Source of the DNA: Bacillota bacterium
Lineage (GTDB): Bacteria > Bacillota > Bacilli > Paenibacillales > NBRC-103111
NCBI GenBank assembly: GCA_023388055.1
Contig: JAEWGW010000044.1
Location: 62,001 to 126,000 of the forward strand
Direction: 5' to 3'
Length of the DNA: 64,000 nucleotides
Shown: positions 17,878 to 26,203 of the stretch, one piece after another
Numbering within the stretch: position 1 is the stretch's first letter
Layout of the letters: every line of letters starts with the position of its first letter
Translations under genes and position numbers: made by a program
Notes under the pieces: model-generated
Told to the model about the DNA's origin: nothing
The model's database searches: none
Seen by the model: the letters and a program-made list of their open reading frames with translations, nothing else

Positions 17878-19206
17878 ATGAGCCATATTATCGTCCGCGG
17901 CGGCAAGCGACTGGCGGGAAGCGTCCGCATTGGGGGCGCCAAAAACGCTGTGCTGCCCGTTATTGCAGCTTCTTTATTGGCTTCGGAGGGGGAAAGCGTC
18001 ATTCATGACGTACCCTATCTGGAGGATGTAAAGGTGATGCACCGGCTTTTGGCCACGTTGGGGGCAAAAGCGGACTATTATAATGAAACAACACGCATTA
18101 ATGCGGAACATATTACCTCCTTGGAGGCATCCTATGAGCTGGTACGAAAGATGCGTGCATCGTTCCTGGTGATGGGGCCGCTCCTCTCCCGTTTCGGGGA
18201 ATGCCGCGTATCCTTGCCGGGAGGCTGCGCCATTGGCACCAGGCCCATTGACCAGCACCTCAAGGGCTTCGAGGCTATGGGGGCCCGCATTGAGGTAGGC
18301 CAGGGATATATTGAGGCCAGAATCAAGGGAAGGCTCAAGGGTGCCAAGATTTATCTGGATGTGGCCAGTGTAGGGGCGACGGAGAATATTATGATGGCCG
18401 CGGCTTTGGCCTCCGGCACTTCTCTGATCGAGAATGCTGCCAAGGAGCCGGAGATTGTGGATCTGGCCAATTACATAAATGCAATGGGCGGCAAGGTCCG
18501 CGGTGCCGGGACCGGAGTGATCCGCATTGAAGGGGTTGAACGCCTCCATGGCGCTGTACATACGGTGATTCCCGACCGGATTGAAGCGGGCACTTATATG
18601 GTGGCAGCTGCCATTACCCAGGGGGCCATTCGGATTGAGGGGGCTATTTACGATCATATGATGCCCATCGTCAGCAAGCTCCAGGAGATGGGTGCGGAAA
18701 TCCTGGAACTGGAGAATGGGCTCTCTGTATATGCGGACCGCAGACTGACGGCTGTTGATGTGAAAACTCTGCCATACCCCGGGTTTCCTACGGACATGCA
18801 AGCTCAGATGATGGCCCTGCTGGCTGTTTCGGAAGGGACCTCGGTCATTACCGAAACCGTCTTCGAAAACCGCTTCATGCATGTGGAGGAGCTATCCCGC
18901 ATGAAGGCCCATATTAATGTGGAAGGGCGCGCTGCTGTTATTAACGGTCAGCACCGTCTGGCGCCGGCTAAGGTATGCGCCACCGACCTGCGGGCGGGAG
19001 CGGCTTTAATCCTGGCGGGTCTTGCCGCCGACGGAGAAACTGAAATTACGGGCCTGCACCATATCGACAGAGGGTATGTGGATATGGAAAGCCGCCTGGC
19101 CGCCCTGGGCGCCGATATCCGCCGGGTGGACCCGGAAGCGGAACGGGAGCGTACGGAGGAGCGTCAGGACGTGGGGATCTTCGCCATTTCGCCTACCTGG
19201 GCGTAA
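17878..19206 (+). CDS. murA: UDP-N-acetylglucosamine 1-carboxyvinyltransferase
   Basis: First committed enzyme of peptidoglycan synthesis. It transfers enolpyruvate from PEP to UDP-GlcNAc in the cytoplasm. The 442-residue product shows K22-N23 in [16 protein letters not shown]. The fosfomycin-sensitive catalytic cysteine C117 is in [20 protein letters not shown]. Further conserved parts are [15 protein letters not shown] and the C-terminal HIDRGY loop. The C-terminus carries about 20 extra charged residues. As the copy next to spoIID it corresponds to B. subtilis murAA. It is followed by a strong terminator. Confidence 0.97.
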   Translation: MSHIIVRGGKRLAGSVRIGGAKNAVLPVIAASLLASEGESVIHDVPYLEDVKVMHRLLATLGAKADYYNETTRINAEHITSLEASYELVRKMRASFLVMGPLLSRFGECRVSLPGGCAIGTRPIDQHLKGFEAMGARIEVGQGYIEARIKGRLKGAKIYLDVASVGATENIMMAAALASGTSLIENAAKEPEIVDLANYINAMGGKVRGAGTGVIRIEGVERLHGAVHTVIPDRIEAGTYMVAAAITQGAIRIEGAIYDHMMPIVSKLQEMGAEILELENGLSVYADRRLTAVDVKTLPYPGFPTDMQAQMMALLAVSEGTSVITETVFENRFMHVEELSRMKAHINVEGRAAVINGQHRLAPAKVCATDLRAGAALILAGLAADGETEITGLHHIDRGYVDMESRLAALGADIRRVDPEAERERTEERQDVGIFAISPTWA

Positions 19207-19220
19207 AACATACAGTAAGG

Positions 19221-19266
19221 GAGCATGTCCGGCAGCGCAGGCTGCACGGGGCATGCTCTTTTTTTT
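19221..19266 (+). terminator. Intrinsic terminator after murA
   Basis: The arms gagcatgtcc (19221-19230) and gggcatgctc (19249-19258) pair over about 10 bp, enclosing an inner gcagc/gctgc hairpin. A run of eight T follows. Confidence 0.88.
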
Positions 19267-19337
19267 GCCGCTGGAGGGTAGGGTGTGTCTGAAAACCCGG
19301 CCTAGCGAATGGACCAACCAAGGGTTCTATCAAAAAG

Positions 19338-19447
19338 AGCGGGCTCATAGGATAGATAACAACCTATTCATCCTACTACTTGGGAGCTGCGAGAGAATGA
19401 GTTCATCTATGTTGCCGCAGCTCTCCTTGGAACCAAAGGAGCCCGCT
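19338..19447 (+). promoter_or_regulatory. Nested inverted repeats in the spoIID leader
   Basis: The outer arms agcgggctc (19338-19346) and gagcccgct (19439-19447) are perfectly complementary; the right arm overlaps the AAAGGAG ribosome site and ends at the base before the spoIID ATG. An inner pair, gagctgcg (19384-19391) and cgcagctc (19416-19423), is also perfect. If transcribed, the fold would hide the translation start. No known riboswitch signature was recognised. Confidence 0.45.
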
Positions 19448-20497
19448 ATGAATCTCATGAACCACATCAAGAGACATGTTCCTCTCTGGATGGCGGCAAG
19501 TTTTGCAGGAGCATTCCTGCTGACGCTGACCATCCACGCGTTAGTGCCGGACTCCCCTAAGGTCCAGCCTGCTCAGCCGGATAACGGGCAGCCTGCAGCC
19601 GCTGTCCTGGCCAACACCCAGTCCATTGAAGCTTCGCTGCCGCTGGTGCCGGTGTACCTTTCCCGGGAGAAAAGAATCGATAAAGTGCCCATAGAGGCCT
19701 ACGTGCGTGGGGTGATTGCCGCGGAAATGCCGGTGGATTTTGAACTGGAGGCGTTGAAGGCCCAGGCATTGGCTGCCCGTACCTACATTGTCCGGCGCCT
19801 GCAGGACAACGATACCAGCCAGGTTCCTCTTCAGGGTGCTATCGTTACGGACACGGTAGCTCACCAGGCCTACTTGACCCAGGAGCAGCTGAACGGCAAG
19901 TGGAGCGGGTCAGCCGCCACTGCCAATTGGGAGAAGCTGAACCGTGCGGTGCTGGAAACGGAAGGACGGGTTATCCTCTATGACGGGAAACCGATTAATG
20001 CAGTCTTCTTCTCTACCAGCAACGGCTATACCGAAAATTCGGAAGACTATTGGGGAGATAAGGTTCCTTATCTGCGGAGTGTGGCTTCTCCCTGGGATGC
20101 CAAGCTGTCCCCCCGTTACAAGGAAACCGTGAGTGTAACCTACAAGGATTTTCTGAAGAAGCTGGGCTTAAGCGGAACGGTAACGGCATCGGCCGGTGTC
20201 ACCGGCAGCAAGGTAATCTCCACAACAGAAGGGCACCGCATCGGCAAAATCAGCATAGGCGGCAAATCCTTCACCGGACGTGAGGTCCGGGAAAAGCTGG
20301 GTCTCAATTCCTCCCAGTTCGAATGGAAGCTATCAGGCGGTGAAGTGAAGATTACTACCTACGGCTACGGGCACGGGGTGGGGATGAGCCAATGGGGAGC
20401 CAACGGCATGGCCAAGGAAGGCAAAAGCGCAGAGGAGATTATCCGCTATTACTATAAAGGTGTAAGCATCGGCAGTGTTGGTTATCCCCAAAGCTAG
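19448..20497 (+). CDS. spoIID: Stage II sporulation protein D (lytic transglycosylase)
   Basis: Membrane-anchored peptidoglycan lytic transglycosylase that works with SpoIIP and SpoIIM to drive engulfment in the mother cell. The 349-residue product has an N-terminal transmembrane anchor at about 13-32 (MAASFAGAFLLTLTIHALV). The SpoIID domain follows with EAYVRGVIAAEMPVDFELEA and LKAQALAARTYIVRRL, then YGYGHGVGMSQWGANGMA near the end. The frame is open further upstream. ATG 19448 was chosen for its AAAGGAG at 19435-19441 and for length agreement with B. subtilis SpoIID (about 343 residues). Expression is normally sigma-E dependent, but I found no convincing sigma-E promoter in the leader. Confidence 0.95.
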   Translation: MNLMNHIKRHVPLWMAASFAGAFLLTLTIHALVPDSPKVQPAQPDNGQPAAAVLANTQSIEASLPLVPVYLSREKRIDKVPIEAYVRGVIAAEMPVDFELEALKAQALAARTYIVRRLQDNDTSQVPLQGAIVTDTVAHQAYLTQEQLNGKWSGSAATANWEKLNRAVLETEGRVILYDGKPINAVFFSTSNGYTENSEDYWGDKVPYLRSVASPWDAKLSPRYKETVSVTYKDFLKKLGLSGTVTASAGVTGSKVISTTEGHRIGKISIGGKSFTGREVREKLGLNSSQFEWKLSGGEVKITTYGYGHGVGMSQWGANGMAKEGKSAEEIIRYYYKGVSIGSVGYPQS

Positions 20498-20511
20498 GTC
20501 AATAAAGTCCT

Positions 20512-20535
20512 AGGGCGTGTCTGAAGACACACCCT
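20512..20535. repeat. Hairpin with a short repeat shared with the spoIID upstream side
   Basis: agggcgtgtc tgaa gacacaccct forms a 10-bp stem with one mismatch. A related tagggtgtgtctgaa occurs at 19279-19293 on the other side of spoIID. No T-run follows, so a terminator role is doubtful. Confidence 0.45.
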
Positions 20536-20569
20536 ATTAAAATCTAAAACAAAAAATCTATCACCTCGC

Positions 20570-20597
20570 GTATAAACCGATTCTATCTGGCAACACT
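20570..20597 (+). promoter_or_regulatory. Sigma-F-type promoter of spoIIQ
   Basis: GTATA (20570-20574), 14 bases, then GGCAACACT (20589-20597). The -10 matches the sigma-F form GGnnAnAnT at every fixed position and the -35 fits GyATA. B. subtilis spoIIQ is a sigma-F gene, so the match agrees with known regulation. The start codon lies 22 bases downstream. Confidence 0.75.
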
Positions 20598-20618
20598 GGT
20601 TGATGAGGTGATATAAAC

Positions 20619-21521
20619 ATGGATAATCAAAAGAAGAACGAGCAAGAAGCCAAAGGAACCCGCGAATCCCAAGAGGCAGTTCCTGCGGAGGCAACCGCAT
20701 TTTCCTGGAGAAAGCTGTTTAGCAAGAAGTGGGTATTCCCCGCCGTGTACATGGCAGCAGCCGCCCTTATTCTAACCTTGGTATGGGTCTATCAGGGCAG
20801 CGGCGGCGCGGTGAAGGATGCTGGAGGTAAACAATCGGTTACCGAAACCGTAATGAACCCCGGCCAGGAAGCCGTTCCGGTGGCAGCCCCTGTAGAAACC
20901 ATGCAGTGGCCGGTGAAGGACCGCGGCGAAGTGGAGCAGATCATGTCCTTCTATGAGGAAAAGGCAGCCGACAACATCAAGCAGGCTGCTCTGGTGGAAT
21001 ACGGCGACACCTTTACCCCGCATCTGGGTATGGATCTGGCCCGTCAGGATGACAAGGAATTTGATGTACTGGCAGCATTAAGTGGCAAGATTTCCCTGGT
21101 GGAAAAGAATCCGCTGGTAGGCTATCAGGTGGAAATTACCCACCCTAACGGCCTGGTCACTGTGTACCAAAGCTTGGCCAGCGTCAATGTGCAAAAGGGC
21201 GTCGACGTGAAAAAGGGCGATGTTATTGCTAAAGCAGGCCGTAATGAGCTGGAGAAGGATCACGGCACCCACCTTCACTTTGAGGTCCGCCAAGGTGCCA
21301 GCGGTGCATCCGTCAATCCGGAGCAGTTCCTGAATCCGGCAGGCGTTACAGCCAGCACGGGTACATCTGGAACCACCACAACCGGAACAACGACGACAAC
21401 CGGTGCTGCAGATGCAGCCGCTAAAACCGGAACTGCCGGAGCTACGACCCAAACCGGCGGCACAGAAGGCCAATCAACCGGAGCCAGCACCCAAACCTCC
21501 GATGCAGCGGCCAAGAAGTAA
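20619..21521 (+). CDS. spoIIQ: Stage II sporulation protein Q, M23/LytM domain
   Basis: Forespore membrane protein that pairs with SpoIIIAH across the intermembrane space during engulfment. The 300-residue product has a cytoplasmic N-terminus, one membrane segment (about 39-59), a linker and an M23 domain (about 128-240). The metal and catalytic positions H135 and D139 in HLGMD and H218/H220 in HLHFEV are all present. The B. subtilis protein has lost one of these, so this one may be an active endopeptidase, as reported for clostridial SpoIIQ. The tail (about 243-300) is rich in Thr, Gly and Ala. A strong terminator follows. Confidence 0.93.
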   Translation: MDNQKKNEQEAKGTRESQEAVPAEATAFSWRKLFSKKWVFPAVYMAAAALILTLVWVYQGSGGAVKDAGGKQSVTETVMNPGQEAVPVAAPVETMQWPVKDRGEVEQIMSFYEEKAADNIKQAALVEYGDTFTPHLGMDLARQDDKEFDVLAALSGKISLVEKNPLVGYQVEITHPNGLVTVYQSLASVNVQKGVDVKKGDVIAKAGRNELEKDHGTHLHFEVRQGASGASVNPEQFLNPAGVTASTGTSGTTTTGTTTTTGAADAAAKTGTAGATTQTGGTEGQSTGASTQTSDAAAKK

Positions 21522-21550
21522 CGAATTTTAAGCCAACCGCATAGACGAAA

Positions 21551-21575
21551 GGCAGGGGATTTCCCCTGCTTTTTC
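21551..21575 (+). terminator. Intrinsic terminator after spoIIQ
   Basis: gcagggg and cccctgc (21552-21558, 21563-21569) pair around a 4-base loop and are followed by TTTTT. Confidence 0.88.
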
Positions 21576-21627
21576 ATGTTCCGCCCTGCTTTTTGTGGGG
21601 TTTGGCTCAAGTTGCGCAGGAAACAAC

Positions 21628-21655
21628 GCATATATGGACTCCCTCCTCATATAAT
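21628..21655 (+). promoter_or_regulatory. Sigma-E-type promoter of spoIIID
   Basis: GCATATA (21628-21634), 13 bases, CATATAAT (21648-21655). Both boxes fit the sigma-E consensus (ATAT-type -35, CATAnnnT-type -10). spoIIID is a known early mother-cell sigma-E gene. The start codon is 35 bases downstream. Confidence 0.75.
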
Positions 21656-21690
21656 GTACCAAACTATCTCGAGCACAGGAGGCGAGGGGC

Positions 21691-21981
21691 GTGCACGATT
21701 ACATCAAGGAGAGGACCATCAAGATCGGCCGGAGCATTGTGGAATCCCGCAGTACCGTCCGAACCATAGCGAAGGAATTCGGTGTGTCCAAAAGTACGGT
21801 CCATAAGGATTTGACAGAGCGGCTTCCGGAGATTAATCCTGAGCTGGCCAATCAGGTGAAGACGATTCTGGACTACCACAAGTCCATCCGGCATCTGAGA
21901 GGCGGCGAAGCCACCAAGGTCAAATACAAGAAGACCCGGCATACCCGGACTCCGGAGCAGCTGGTATCGGCTAAATCCTAA
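21691..21981 (+). CDS. spoIIID: Sporulation transcriptional regulator SpoIIID
   Basis: Mother-cell DNA-binding protein that represses early and activates late sigma-E and sigma-K genes. The 96-residue product opens MHDYIKERTIKIGRSIVES and carries the helix-turn-helix TVRTIAKEFGVSKSTVHKDL, then DYHKSIRHLRGGEATKVKYK. It is nearly identical in layout to the B. subtilis protein, with a slightly different tail. The start is GTG 21691 with AGGAGGCG about 8 bases upstream. It is preceded by its own sigma-E-type promoter. Confidence 0.97.
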   Translation: MHDYIKERTIKIGRSIVESRSTVRTIAKEFGVSKSTVHKDLTERLPEINPELANQVKTILDYHKSIRHLRGGEATKVKYKKTRHTRTPEQLVSAKS

Positions 21982-22195
21982 AGCTCTCTTGCAGAAAGCC
22001 GGTATACTTAGGAGTTGATGAGATACCGGCAGCGTAAGCATGAGCTGATCGCCCCCTCCCCACCCGATAAAACTTTTCCTGTGACGAAAAAGGATATTGC
22101 GTTTTGATGTCGAAATATATCCCTAGCCTGTTTACATTTGAAGCACCGGTCTTTTTTGTGGGGACGGACGGTTGGTTTAGGAGGATACGTGTAAC

Positions 22196-23194
22196 ATGTT
22201 CAGCAAGGATATTGGAATTGACCTTGGGACGGCGAATGTCCTGATTCATGTTAAGGGGCGCGGCGTGGTTCTCGACGAGCCTTCGGTAGTGGCCATTGAA
22301 AGCGATACGAAGAATGTCCTGGCCGTTGGCGAAGACGCGAGGAAGATGGTAGGCCGCACACCCGGCAACATTGTGGCTATTCGCCCCCTCAAGGATGGCG
22401 TAATTGCAGACTTTGAGATCACAGAGAAGATGCTCAAGCATTTTATAGCAAGAATCGGCGGCAAGCAGTGGTACAGCCACCCGCGGATTCTTATTTGTGC
22501 ACCGACGAATATCACATCCGTAGAGCAGAAGGCCATCCGCGAAGCGGCTGAACGCAGCGGGGCCAGAGAAGTGTATATGGAAGAGGAACCGAAGGCTGCG
22601 GCCATTGGCGCCGGCATGGATATCTTCCAGCCTTACGGCAATATGGTCGTGGACATTGGCGGTGGAACGACGGATGTTGCCGTGCTTTCCATGGGCGACA
22701 TCGTAACCTCCTCTTCTATTAAGATCGCTGGGGACAAGTTCGATAACGCGATTATGAAGTACATCAAGAACAAGTATAAGCTGCTGATCGGGGAACGCAC
22801 CTCGGAGGATATCAAGGTGCGCATAGCCACGGTGTTCGGCGATGACCGCTACGAAGAGATGGATATCCGCGGACGGGATATGGTCACCGGACTTCCGCTG
22901 ACCATTACCATCAACTCCAATGAAATCCGCGAAGCCCTTTGGGAGCCGGTGTCCGCTATTGTGACCTCGGCCAAATCGGTGCTGGAGCGCACTCCTCCGG
23001 AGCTGTCGGCGGATATTATCGACCGCGGGGTGATTCTCACCGGCGGCGGCGCTTTGCTTCACGGATTGGACATGCTCCTGGCTGAAGAGCTAAAGGTTCC
23101 GGTGCTGGTGGCTGAGGATCCGATGCACTGCGTGGTCAAGGGAACCGGCATTATGCTGGACAACCTGGACAAGGTTATTAAAAGAAAGTACTGA
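22196..23194 (+). CDS. mbl: Rod-shape protein, MreB paralogue Mbl
   Basis: Actin-like ATPase that organises lateral cell-wall synthesis under the membrane. The 332-residue product starts MFSKDIGIDLGTANVLIHVK, where IDLGTANVLI is phosphate loop 1. It also has CAPTNITSVEQKAI, the loop-2 motif VVDIGGGTTDVAVLS and the adenosine site GVILTGGGALLHGL. Position directly after spoIIID and before flhO, as in B. subtilis, and the Mbl-type wording of these motifs favour Mbl over MreB itself. The 214-base gap before it holds an 8-bp inverted repeat (gccggtat / ataccggc, 21998-22030). Its ribosome site is TTAGGAGG. Confidence 0.94.
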   Translation: MFSKDIGIDLGTANVLIHVKGRGVVLDEPSVVAIESDTKNVLAVGEDARKMVGRTPGNIVAIRPLKDGVIADFEITEKMLKHFIARIGGKQWYSHPRILICAPTNITSVEQKAIREAAERSGAREVYMEEEPKAAAIGAGMDIFQPYGNMVVDIGGGTTDVAVLSMGDIVTSSSIKIAGDKFDNAIMKYIKNKYKLLIGERTSEDIKVRIATVFGDDRYEEMDIRGRDMVTGLPLTITINSNEIREALWEPVSAIVTSAKSVLERTPPELSADIIDRGVILTGGGALLHGLDMLLAEELKVPVLVAEDPMHCVVKGTGIMLDNLDKVIKRKY

Positions 23195-23205
23195 TCTGCC
23201 GATAT
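23179..23205 (+). promoter_or_regulatory. Sigma-D promoter of flhO-flhP
   Basis: TAAA (23179-23182), 15 bases, GCCGATAT (23198-23205): an exact match to the sigma-D (SigD/FliA) consensus. It begins inside the last codons of mbl and lies 38 bases before flhO. Confidence 0.9.
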
Positions 23206-23243
23206 ATATGTCTAACAAGAGTGATCGGGAGGGATAGTCCGTC

Positions 23244-24155
23244 ATGTTAAGAGGCATGTATACTGCGGTAGCCGGCATGATTACCCAGCAGCGCAAGCAT
23301 GATACCATTACCAATAATATCTCTAATATCAATACACCCGGCTTTAAGCAGGGCAGTGCGGTATCCCGGTCTTTTCCGGAGGTGCTGATTTCTGCTATGG
23401 ACCCCGGTACCAGCCAACCCGTTAAACGGCTTGGTCTGATCAATACGGGTGTACTGGCGGAGGAGGACCTGTCCATCTATCTGCAGGGTGACCTGCAGGA
23501 GACGGGGAATTCCCTGGATGTGGCGCTGGTGTCCAATATCCTCCGGGATGTGAACGGCACGAATCTGCCGCCCTTCGACAAGTCAGGCAAGTACGTTTCT
23601 CCCGAAGGGGAGAAAACCTTCCAGCCCCAGGCGTTCCTGACGGTGGAGAATGAAGCCGGCGAACGGCGCTATTCCCGGAACGGGAAGCTGACGGTGAACG
23701 GGAATGCGGAGCTGATCACTCCGGAGGGTTACCGGGTGCTGGGTCTGGACGGCCAGCCGATTACCCTGCAGGATGCCAATGGCCAGCCCATCGGCAATGT
23801 GAAGATTCTCGCCAACGGCCAGGTGCTGGATGCGGTGAACGGTCTGCCGCTGACGGATAATGCCGGTGCCGCCAAATCGCTTCTGATCTCCCGGGTGGAG
23901 AATCCCAACCGGATGGTCCGGGAGGGCAATGGTGTATACCGGGTGAATGAGGAAGACGAGGGTGGTGTGACCCAAGCGGTGATGGACGAGCAGGTGCAGC
24001 TCCATCAAGGCTATCTGGAGCGCTCCAATGTAGATCCTACCCAATCCGTCGTCGATATGATGGCGGCAGCACGGGCATATGAATCCAACCAGAAGCTGGT
24101 CCAGTTTTATGATAAAAGCCTGGAGAAGGCGGTTAATGAGGTTGGCCGCGTCTGA
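23244..24155 (+). CDS. flhO: Flagellar hook-basal body rod protein FlhO
   Basis: Distal-rod type structural protein of the flagellar basal body, of the FlgE/FlgF/FlgG family, exported by the flagellar type III apparatus. The 303-residue product shows the N-terminal rod motif MYTAVAGMITQQRKHDTITN then NNISNINTPGFKQ. The C-terminal motif is VDPTQSVVDMMAAARAYESN then QKLVQFYDKSLEKAVNEVG. ATG 23244 has GGGAGGG upstream. A sigma-D promoter precedes it and flhP follows after 24 bases. Confidence 0.93.
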   Translation: MLRGMYTAVAGMITQQRKHDTITNNISNINTPGFKQGSAVSRSFPEVLISAMDPGTSQPVKRLGLINTGVLAEEDLSIYLQGDLQETGNSLDVALVSNILRDVNGTNLPPFDKSGKYVSPEGEKTFQPQAFLTVENEAGERRYSRNGKLTVNGNAELITPEGYRVLGLDGQPITLQDANGQPIGNVKILANGQVLDAVNGLPLTDNAGAAKSLLISRVENPNRMVREGNGVYRVNEEDEGGVTQAVMDEQVQLHQGYLERSNVDPTQSVVDMMAAARAYESNQKLVQFYDKSLEKAVNEVGRV

Positions 24156-24179
24156 TAGGGCCGGAGAGGAGGACCGAAC

Positions 24180-25076
24180 ATGAATCACTCTATGATTAAT
24201 GCCATGGTATCCATGAACGGGATGCAGCAGAAGCTGGATATTCTGGCCAACAATATGGCGAACCTGAATACGACGGGATTTAAGCGCAAGGAAGCCACCT
24301 TCGAGGATATCCTGAATAATATCAAGGAGCAGCCTCAGAGCTTCCGCAAGGAAGGGCGTCTGACTCCCCTTGGGTTCAATCAGGGCTGGGGCGCCAAGCT
24401 GTCCCAGGTGTCCACCAACTTCCAGCAGGGCACCCTGAAGGACACAGGGGTTTCCACCGATCTGGGCATTGAGGGCGACGGCTTGTTCAGGGTCCGGGTG
24501 CCGGACGGTGACCCGGCTCAGCCTGCCAATATCCTGTACACCCGCGATGGCAGCTTCCAGCTGACCAGGCTGGGCGATACCCAAGCCGCAGCGGCGGGTA
24601 TGACGGATACGGGCAATCTCTATTTGGCCAATCAAGAGGGTCAGCTTCTTCTGAACGAGAATGATAACCCCATTGCAATTCCCGAAGGGGACAAGATTAG
24701 AGTGGATGCCGACGGCACTGTGTGGTCCTATAGCGGCTCCAACCCGGAGGAAAATGCGGTAGAGCAGGGCAGAATCGGGCTGGTACGGATTCTCCGTCCG
24801 CAGTTTCTGCAGCAGGTAGGGGATAACCTCTTCACAGTACCGGAGGGAATCGCGGCCAATCCTCAGGAGCTGGCTGCCATCGTCCGTCCCATCGCCCAGG
24901 AAACGGGTCTGGATAAGCCGATCAGTGTGAAGCAGGGATTTCTGGAGCAGTCTAATGTTAATTTGGCAGATGAAATGACGGAGCTGATGATGGTGCAGCG
25001 TGCCTTCCAGCTGGGCTCCCGGGCATTGACATCAGCGGATACGATGATGAGTCTGGCCAATAATCTGCGCGGCTGA
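24180..25076 (+). CDS. flhP: Flagellar hook-basal body rod protein FlhP
   Basis: Second rod protein of the FlgG-like family, 298 residues, probably forming the distal rod with FlhO. It starts MNHSMINAMVSMNGMQQKLD and continues ILANNMANLNTTGFKRKEAT. It ends with NLADEMTELMMVQRAFQLGS and DTMMSLANNLRG. The ribosome site is GAGAGGAGG. It shares the sigma-D transcript with flhO and is followed by a weak hairpin and T-run. Confidence 0.93.
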   Translation: MNHSMINAMVSMNGMQQKLDILANNMANLNTTGFKRKEATFEDILNNIKEQPQSFRKEGRLTPLGFNQGWGAKLSQVSTNFQQGTLKDTGVSTDLGIEGDGLFRVRVPDGDPAQPANILYTRDGSFQLTRLGDTQAAAAGMTDTGNLYLANQEGQLLLNENDNPIAIPEGDKIRVDADGTVWSYSGSNPEENAVEQGRIGLVRILRPQFLQQVGDNLFTVPEGIAANPQELAAIVRPIAQETGLDKPISVKQGFLEQSNVNLADEMTELMMVQRAFQLGSRALTSADTMMSLANNLRG

Positions 25077-25079
25077 ACC

Positions 25080-25103
25080 AAGCCAGTTTGACCGGCTTTT
25101 TTT
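25080..25103 (+). terminator. Probable terminator after flhP
   Basis: aagcc and ggctt pair (25080-25084, 25094-25098) with an inner gt/ac after one mismatch, and seven T follow at 25097-25103. The stem is short. Confidence 0.6.
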
Positions 25104-25118
25104 GAAGGTCACGGCTGC

Positions 25119-25400
25119 ATGAAACAAACAGGAGGAAGTGGCGCTCCAGTGGCAATGGATAAGAAAGCAGCAACCCCGCAGTCCAAGCCCGTCAAAAAGA
25201 AGGGAACCTCCTTCGGACGGGGATGGCGGCGGTACGGGTGGCCGATTCTCCGGCATGCCATTGTCCCGCTTGTGTGTGTGCTGGCTCTTTTTGCCGGCAT
25301 GTCGGCCGGATACGTGGTGCTGGGGGACAAGCCTTTTTCCGATGTGTTGGAATGGAATACGTGGAAGCATATGTTTGATCTCATATTTGCAGAAACCTAG
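25119..25400 (+). CDS. EpuA-like small membrane protein
   Basis: A 93-residue protein with a basic, low-complexity cytoplasmic N-terminus (about 1-38, with KKAATPQSKPVKKK), one transmembrane helix (about 45-68) and a short outer tail ending in FSDVLEWNTWKHMFDLIF. This shape fits the EpuA family, which databases often call an RNA polymerase beta-subunit protein although it has no polymerase fold. The start is uncertain: ATG 25119 has only GAAGG before it, while AGGAGG at 25131-25136 would favour GTG 25149 or ATG 25155. Homologues lie near flhP and fabZ in other Bacillales. Function unknown. Confidence 0.7.
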   Translation: MKQTGGSGAPVAMDKKAATPQSKPVKKKGTSFGRGWRRYGWPILRHAIVPLVCVLALFAGMSAGYVVLGDKPFSDVLEWNTWKHMFDLIFAET

Positions 25401-25429
25401 GGTGTGTACATACCCTAACGTTCTGGTAC

Positions 25430-25457
25430 AAACTCCCTGCGGGGAGTTTTATTTTTT
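25430..25457 (+). terminator. Intrinsic terminator after the EpuA-like gene
   Basis: aaactccc (25430-25437) pairs with gggagttt (25442-25449) around a 4-base loop, then a T-rich run. A second short palindrome, agggt...accct, lies just before it at about 25399-25416. Confidence 0.85.
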
Positions 25458-25512
25458 CCTGCGGGACGGTATAATGTTAGGGATGTGGAACTTTGTGGAG
25501 GAGCGGATAAAA

Positions 25513-26049
25513 ATGAATCTTCCCAATGCACTTTCGGTCCTCCGTCTGGCGATGATACCGCTTTATGCGACCGTTTTTTGGGCGGGCCATATTAGACTGG
25601 CCTTTCTGATCCTGCTGGCAGCCGGACTCACCGATGTGTTGGACGGTTATATTGCCAGGTCCCGCGGGCTGGTGACGGGCTTGGGTACCGTATTGGACCC
25701 GTTGGCCGATAAATTAATGATGATTACGGTTATGCTTTCCCTGGTGCTCTCCAAGATGATCCCCTGGGCAGCGGCCGTGGTGTTTTTCGTGCGGGATGTG
25801 GGCATGATTGTCGGCGGAATGTATTTCCATTTCACTGGGAAGAAGCCTGTTCCTGCCAACGGCTTGGGCAAGCTGACAACCGTTCTGCTGTATGCGGCCG
25901 TATTGGCGATCATATTTGACTGGCCGTACGCCGTGTGGTATTTATGGGGAGTATTGGTGTTTGCCTTTTTCACGACGATTATGTATGTGTACTCCATCCG
26001 CGATTCGGGGCGTTTGCCCCAGGTCAAAGGGAAAAGAGCACATTTCTAG
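25513..26049 (+). CDS. CDP-alcohol phosphatidyltransferase (PgsA-like)
   Basis: Integral membrane enzyme of phospholipid synthesis that moves a phosphatidyl group from CDP-diacylglycerol to an alcohol. The 178-residue product has four to six transmembrane helices. The complete family signature D-G-x2-A-R-x8-G-x3-D-x3-D is seen as LDGYIARSRGLVTG then LGTVLDPLADK (about 41-67). Glycerol-3-phosphate (PgsA) is the most likely acceptor by length, but a paralogue using another alcohol cannot be excluded. The true pgsA of Bacillales usually lies elsewhere, near recA. The longer upstream frame was rejected: it runs through the EpuA-like gene, and GAGGAGCGG lies before ATG 25513. Confidence 0.85.
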   Translation: MNLPNALSVLRLAMIPLYATVFWAGHIRLAFLILLAAGLTDVLDGYIARSRGLVTGLGTVLDPLADKLMMITVMLSLVLSKMIPWAAAVVFFVRDVGMIVGGMYFHFTGKKPVPANGLGKLTTVLLYAAVLAIIFDWPYAVWYLWGVLVFAFFTTIMYVYSIRDSGRLPQVKGKRAHF

Positions 26050-26203
26050 ACCCGTGTATCGGACAGGGCCTATAAATATGCTCTCTTATATGAACCCTCA
26101 AGCCTGCAGAGAATGAAGGGACATTCCTAGTGTAAGTCGTTTGAATTGATTTTATGCAGATTCGTGTATGTTGTGGAGCTATTAGTTGAGGAGGATTTGT
26201 ATC

